Source of the DNA: Hanstruepera ponticola
GTDB taxonomy: Bacteria > Bacteroidota > Bacteroidia > Flavobacteriales > Flavobacteriaceae
Assembly (NCBI RefSeq): GCF_012931685.1
Contig: NZ_JABANC010000001.1
Span: forward strand, 558,001 to 622,000
Direction: 5' to 3'
DNA: 64,000 nucleotides
Below, piece after piece: positions 60,214-64,000 of this stretch. Below the pieces are notes generated by a model, which worked only from the letters and a program-made list of their open reading frames with translations, made no database searches and was not told the DNA's origin. Made by a program: the position numbers and the translations under genes. Every line of letters begins with the position of its first letter. Within the stretch, counting starts at the first letter, position 1.

Positions 60214-61575
60214 TCAATTTGAGGATTCTAATTGTTTAGCTTTATCACTAAACGTTTTTGCCTTTACAGTATTGTTTAAAAGTGTATAAGCCACACTCAT
60301 TTGCTGATAAAAATCGGCTTCCATTTGGTCGTCTTCAATAATATAATCCAATCCTGTTTCCAATGATTCTAGAGCTTCATTAGGTTTTTTTAATTCATTA
60401 AGCGCCACACCATTTATTAGGTAAAAAACAGGTTGCGATGGAAATTTTGTAAGGGTTTCCCGACTCACGGATTCGGCTTCTTCAAAATTTTTCAAATCTA
60501 ATTGCAACAACAAAATATTTCTTAAAATTCCAAAATTGTCACTATCAAGTTTTAGAGCTTTTTGATAATAATTAAGTGCTTTATCCTTCTCGCCTTTTTT
60601 TAAAAAATATTGAGCAACTTCCAAGTAAGACGTCCCATTATTATCTTCAGTAATAATAGAGGTTGTTTCAACAAGGTCATTTTCATATTCTGGGTTAGCT
60701 GCAACAAACTTTACAAAATCTGCCAATACCATCATTTTTGCATCAGGCTTTATTCTGGAACTTTGTAAAACAATTTTCATGGATTCTATAGCTTTATCAG
60801 CATCTTCATTGTCTAGATAAAACTTGTATAAAGCCAAATGTACCAATTGTGAGTTGGGTTTTATTTCCAATAACTTTTTTGCAGTCTCAAAAGCTTTTTC
60901 TTTTTCACCATTTTCACTGTACCTGTAAATCAAAGCCAAGTAATTAGACTCTTCATCAGGATTGTCTTCAACACGCTCCTCAAGGTTTTCTATTTGTTCC
61001 TTTTTTCTGCCTGTTGCTGCATAAATTTGATTTCTTATGATATCTCTAGTCATTGATAAGCCTAGTTCGGCATCCATCTCATCTAAAACTTTTAACGCTT
61101 CATCATAGTTCTTCGTCTTAACATATAAAGTTGCAAGATCTTCCTTATAATCAGGGTGATACTTTACTAACTGTTTTACTGTTTTTATAGCCTTGTCATA
61201 ATCATCTTGCTGCGCATAAACATCATAAAGTTCGTCCAGGTACCATTCATTATCAGGCTCCATTTTAACCGCTTTTTTTAATGCGTCTTCTGCCTCACCA
61301 AAGTTTTTTAGTTTGTTATAATTTTTACCTAGTTCATAATAAAAAACGGATTGTGAATCGTCAATATCAATGCATTTTAGAAGAGCGGTAACCGCACGAT
61401 CATAATTTTCAATGCCTTTTTGTTTAAGTGCCTCAAAGAAATATTCTTGTTTGTTATCTTCAACTTCGCCTAAATCGTCATCAGGGGTTTTATTATAATC
61501 TATTTGGGCAAAATTAGTTTGGGGAACTAAAAATAGTCCAAAAAGAAAGAAAAAAATGTAGGTTTTATGTTTCAT
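60214..61575 (-). CDS. Periplasmic tetratricopeptide-repeat protein
   Basis: This 453-residue protein has a signal peptide (MKHKTYIFFFLFGLFLVPQTNFAQ) and about ten TPR helix pairs, such as 'SVFYYELGKNYNKLKNFGEAEDALKKAV', 'NEWYLDELYDVYAQQDDYDKA' and 'SYLEVAQYFLKKGEKDKALNYYQKALKLD'. It should act as a scaffold in the periplasm. It is in an operon after the nucleotidyltransferase (41-base gap) and before DUF4292 (two-base gap). Partners are not known. Confidence 0.87.
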   Translation of the reverse strand: MKHKTYIFFFLFGLFLVPQTNFAQIDYNKTPDDDLGEVEDNKQEYFFEALKQKGIENYDRAVTALLKCIDIDDSQSVFYYELGKNYNKLKNFGEAEDALKKAVKMEPDNEWYLDELYDVYAQQDDYDKAIKTVKQLVKYHPDYKEDLATLYVKTKNYDEALKVLDEMDAELGLSMTRDIIRNQIYAATGRKKEQIENLEERVEDNPDEESNYLALIYRYSENGEKEKAFETAKKLLEIKPNSQLVHLALYKFYLDNEDADKAIESMKIVLQSSRIKPDAKMMVLADFVKFVAANPEYENDLVETTSIITEDNNGTSYLEVAQYFLKKGEKDKALNYYQKALKLDSDNFGILRNILLLQLDLKNFEEAESVSRETLTKFPSQPVFYLINGVALNELKKPNEALESLETGLDYIIEDDQMEADFYQQMSVAYTLLNNTVKAKTFSDKAKQLESSN

Positions 61576-61616
61576 ATATGAGGTTCTTACCTGTAATCAG
61601 AACAACAGTTCAAAAT

Positions 61617-62633
61617 TTATTCCAAAACGGAATAGTCACCAATACTGATTTTTGAAAAATCGCCATCAAATATAGCATGGTTACCAATCATAGCTTCATC
61701 TAAATTAGCGTTTTTAATTGTTGTATGGGTTTGAATTAAGCTATTTTTAACGGTTGAAGACTCGATAGTACTATTATCACCAATTGACACAAAGGGTCCA
61801 ATTGTTGAATCTTTTAAAATAACATTCTTACCAATATAACACGGTTGCACAATTTTGGAGTTTTCAATTTTTAAACAAGGTGCTATAAGCTGTTCACCAT
61901 CATCCTGTAAAAACCCAAGCATCTTAGCATTGGTTTCAACTGTAACCGTTTTATTTCCACAATCCATCCATTCATCAACTTGGCCAGTTTTAAAAATCTT
62001 TCCTTTAGCCATCATACCTTTTATACCATCATTTATTTGGTACTCACCTCCATTTACAATATTATTATCTAAAACATGTTGTAATTCCTCTTTTAAAACG
62101 GAAACATCTTTAAAGTAGTATATACCAATAACCGCCAAGTCACTAACAAAGAATTTAGGCTTTTCAACTAGCTCAACAATTTCGTTTTTATCATTAAGCT
62201 TTACGACACCATAGGCTTCTGGTTGGTCTACTTTTTTTACCCAAATTACAGAATCTGCTTCTTGGTCTAAATTGAAATCAGCTCTAATCAACGTATCAGC
62301 ATATGCAATTACAGCTGGTCCAGACAACGAATCCTTGGCGCACATTATAGCGTGTCCAGTGCCTAAAGGTTTGTCTTGCCTGTAAATAGATGGTTTTGCA
62401 CCTAACGATTCGGCTAAAGCCTTTAAACTACTTACAACGTCATCGCCAAAAAAAGCAAGATCACCTAATACAAATGCAATCTCATCAATTGGCTGATTAA
62501 TAACTTTAGCTATGTCTTTTACCAATCTATGAACAATGGGTTCGCCTGCTACTGGAATTAATGGTTTTGGAACTGTTAAACTATGAGGTCTTAATCGTGA
62601 ACCTCGTCCTGCCATTGGTACTATTATTTTCAT
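61617..62633 (-). CDS. Sugar-phosphate nucleotidyltransferase
   Basis: This 338-residue enzyme has the nucleotide-binding signature 'MAGRGSRLRPHSLTVPKPLIPVAG' at the N-terminus and a metal-binding aspartate in 'AVIAYADTLIRADF'. A C-terminal left-handed beta-helix of hexapeptide repeats follows ('KIENSKIVQPCYIGKNVILKDSTIGPFVSIGDNSTI'). It resembles glucose-1-phosphate thymidylyl- or uridylyltransferases and GlmU-type bifunctional enzymes. It probably makes an NDP-sugar for envelope glycans. It leads the TPR-DUF4292-EnvC-like operon. Confidence 0.9.
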   Translation of the reverse strand: MKIIVPMAGRGSRLRPHSLTVPKPLIPVAGEPIVHRLVKDIAKVINQPIDEIAFVLGDLAFFGDDVVSSLKALAESLGAKPSIYRQDKPLGTGHAIMCAKDSLSGPAVIAYADTLIRADFNLDQEADSVIWVKKVDQPEAYGVVKLNDKNEIVELVEKPKFFVSDLAVIGIYYFKDVSVLKEELQHVLDNNIVNGGEYQINDGIKGMMAKGKIFKTGQVDEWMDCGNKTVTVETNAKMLGFLQDDGEQLIAPCLKIENSKIVQPCYIGKNVILKDSTIGPFVSIGDNSTIESSTVKNSLIQTHTTIKNANLDEAMIGNHAIFDGDFSKISIGDYSVLE

Positions 62634-62639
62634 TATTTT

Positions 62640-62660
62640 ATGCCTGCGAAAGCAGGTATC
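62640..62660. repeat. Short palindromic repeat, family A
   Basis: CCTGC-GAAA-GCAGG hairpin in the gap between the nucleotidyltransferase and GIY-YIG genes; related hairpins are at 19880-19903 and 63035-63056. Confidence 0.6.
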
Positions 62661-62703
62661 TTTTTAATTAAACTTTATTCCTATAAAAATAGAAATCTCT
62701 TTA

Positions 62704-63018
62704 TTACTTTCTTAATGTATTAAAATTCAGATTCCAATTAGTACTTAAATCTGACCAATTTGGATTCATTTCTTCTATTAGTTCTATCTTCCAATCTCTT
62801 TTCCATTTTTTGAATTGTTTTTCTCTCTTTATTGCATCAAATCCTTCTTCAAACTCTTCAAAATAAACCAATTTATTACAATTATATCTAGAGGTGAATG
62901 CTTTGGGGTAAACTTTCAATTTATGCTCTTTTACTCGCTCCTCAATATTATCTGTTACTCCAATATACAAAACCCCTTTTGGTTTGTTTGCCATAATATA
63001 GACCTGCCAAAGTTTCAT
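62704..63018 (-). CDS. Stand-alone GIY-YIG nuclease domain protein
   Basis: This 104-residue protein is a single GIY-YIG domain of the UPF0213/YhbQ group. The two halves of the motif are 'VYIM' and 'LYIGVTDN', with the catalytic arginine in 'IEERVKEHK' and 'KREKQFKKWKRDWKIELIEE' at the end (the metal-binding glutamate is expected near 'AIKREKQFK'). It has no DNA-binding domain. It lies between two copies of a palindromic repeat and separates dut from the nucleotidyltransferase gene. It may act as a small nuclease or be part of a mobile cassette. Confidence 0.85.
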   Translation of the reverse strand: MKLWQVYIMANKPKGVLYIGVTDNIEERVKEHKLKVYPKAFTSRYNCNKLVYFEEFEEGFDAIKREKQFKKWKRDWKIELIEEMNPNWSDLSTNWNLNFNTLRK

Positions 63019-63034
63019 TTTTACTTATAACTAG

Positions 63035-63056
63035 ATTCCTGCCTCCGCAGGAATTA
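63035..63056. repeat. Short palindromic repeat, family A (best hairpin)
   Basis: ATTCCTGC (63035-63042) pairs perfectly with GCAGGAAT (63047-63054) across CTCC. The last arm overlaps the dut stop codon (63054-63056). Confidence 0.75.
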
Positions 63057-63488
63057 TTTTACACCAGTACTGCCAAACCCACCTTCTCCTCTAGCTGTTT
63101 CACTTAAGTTTTCTACCTCTTCCCATTCAGTACGTTCATGTTTGGCTATTACTAATTGAGCTATGCGTTCTCCATTATCTATGGTAAAGTCTTCATTTGA
63201 TAAATTTACCAAAATGACACCAACTTCACCTCGATAATCAGCGTCAATAGTGCCTGGCGCATTAAGTACTGTAATGCCTTTTTTAGCGGCTAAACCACTT
63301 CTTGGTCTTACTTGTGCTTCAATACCTACTGGTAATTCTATAAATAAACCTGTGCCTACTATACTTCGTTCCAGTGGTTTTAAAACTCGTGGCTCTGAAA
63401 TACTCGCGCGTAAGTCCATTCCTGCCGAAGCAATAGTTTCATAATGTGGTAACGCGTGATTAGATTTATTGATTATTTTTATTTTCAT
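63054..63488 (-). CDS. dut: dUTP diphosphatase
   Basis: This 144-residue trimeric dUTPase hydrolyses dUTP to dUMP and pyrophosphate. The five motifs are visible in order: 'AGMDLRA', '[13 protein letters not shown]', '[21 protein letters not shown]', 'RIAQLVIA' and the C-terminal P-loop-like arm '[11 protein letters not shown]'. Length is normal. It overlaps the upstream DUF6090-like gene by 23 bases. A palindromic repeat covers its stop codon. Confidence 0.97.
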   Translation of the reverse strand: MKIKIINKSNHALPHYETIASAGMDLRASISEPRVLKPLERSIVGTGLFIELPVGIEAQVRPRSGLAAKKGITVLNAPGTIDADYRGEVGVILVNLSNEDFTIDNGERIAQLVIAKHERTEWEEVENLSETARGEGGFGSTGVK

Positions 63489-64000
63489 TTTTTTCGATTT
63501 CTGATTCTAATAAATTGATGATAGATAATATTTTTTTTCTTAAAACTGGACCTTCTATAAAAATGCCCCTCATATAGCCGTATACATATACCAATAAGTT
63601 TTCATATTTATCTGACTCTATTACTTGAAGCAGGTTTTGTTTAAACTCTAAACGTTCATCTATTGAACTTTCTTTGGTATTGTATGAAATATTAAAATTA
63701 ATTTTAGAGCGCTCTATTTGAAAGGGGTAAAGATTATTTTGGGTAAACCCCATAGTATTTGTTTCTTCTTCTTTATAATCATTTAACAAATCCTGAATTC
63801 TAGCGATTTTTATTTTTAAAGAGTCATTAGAAATCAACTCAATCTTTCCTGAATTAATAACTGAATTATAAATACCTTGAAATGGATCAAAGGTATAATT
63901 ATTATTAATGATTTGATTCAAACTTCTCAAACTATCTAAAGATAGTTCTCTTGGGTTAGAAGTCATCATTGTTTCAATAGCTTCTTTTCGCTTTAAGTGA
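63466..64000 (-). CDS. DUF6090-like protein, C-terminal fragment
   Basis: The frame is open to the right edge of the window, so the N-terminus is missing; an internal ATG at 63969 should not be taken as the start. About 177 residues remain: helical, charged and rich in Asn, Ser and Lys ('[40 protein letters not shown]', '[18 protein letters not shown]'), ending in 'ENKNNQ'. The 'INSGKIELI' stretch is typical of the DUF6090 family of membrane proteins. Function is unknown. It overlaps dut by 23 bases. Confidence 0.6.
   Translation of the reverse strand, partial: HLKRKEAIETMMTSNPRELSLDSLRSLNQIINNNYTFDPFQGIYNSVINSGKIELISNDSLKIKIARIQDLLNDYKEEETNTMGFTQNNLYPFQIERSKINFNISYNTKESSIDERLEFKQNLLQVIESDKYENLLVYVYGYMRGIFIEGPVLRKKILSIINLLESEIEKNENKNNQ

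Noticed and set aside
1-64000. tRNA, rRNA, CRISPR arrays or insertion sequences
   Set aside because: I looked for TPsiC-like motifs, spaced repeats and transposase frames in all gaps and found none.

Overview
The window looks like a chromosomal segment of a marine-type member of the Flavobacteriaceae (Bacteroidota). The evidence is AT-rich DNA, a gldH gliding lipoprotein gene, two giant secreted proteases ending in type IX secretion (T9SS) sorting domains, a hemC-hemD fusion, a PSP1/RicT protein with a cysteine-rich head, and promoters of the flavobacterial TTG-N17-23-TAnnTTTG type upstream of trpS, plsC and others. I see no prophage, rRNA, tRNA or CRISPR. The genus cannot be decided by reading alone.

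Layout. 1-1.4 kb: end of a metal ABC transporter operon with two permeases that carry winged-helix tails. 1.4-7.3 kb: a small secreted protein, a J-domain/DksA pair, bacilliredoxin, acyltransferase plus acyl-ACP desaturase, an HD hydrolase and a radical SAM protein. 7.5-13.5 kb: enoyl-CoA hydratase, an orphan histidine kinase, HemJ and a BNR-propeller protein. 13.5-25.4 kb: a haem biosynthesis divergon. A PchR-like AraC regulator, ferrochelatase and a MATE pump read leftward; hemA, hemCD, hemE, hemF, a DUF4421 gene and hemB read rightward, followed by a CBS-domain protein and ogt. Together with HemJ this encodes every step from glutamyl-tRNA to haem except glutamate-1-semialdehyde aminotransferase. 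25.4-28.5 kb: a cupin/TetR divergon with twin operators, a serine hydrolase and an exonuclease. 28.5-37.3 kb: M14 and M12B T9SS proteases with related 3' modules and near-identical terminators. 37.4-42.6 kb: a fused oligopeptide ABC ATPase, a lipoprotein/beta-barrel pair, a CoA-transferase and a small secreted protein. 43-49.2 kb: PBP1A, gldH, ricT, a radical SAM protein and trhO. 49.2-53.6 kb: recA inside an ECF-sigma island. 53.6-64 kb: acyltransferase, trpS, dprA, a SPOR protein, a thioesterase, then an envelope operon (nucleotidyltransferase, TPR protein, DUF4292 lipoprotein, EnvC-like), a GIY-YIG cassette, dut and a truncated DUF6090-like gene.

The most interesting signal is around recA. 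A 31-bp sequence occurs twice, inverted, on either side of the gene (30 of 31 positions identical). Both copies have ECF-sigma promoter geometry (AAC-N16-CATCTAC) and point away from recA. The right copy reads into an operon of a small lipoprotein, an ECF sigma factor, and a protein that joins an anti-sigma-like cytoplasmic head and one membrane helix, through a roughly 300-residue disordered linker, to an outer-membrane beta-barrel. The left copy reads into a roughly 270-nt unit that encodes only a 30-residue lipoprotein-like peptide and ends in a strong terminator. I infer a small autoregulated trans-envelope stress regulon with an uncharacterised mini-lipopeptide or sRNA output.
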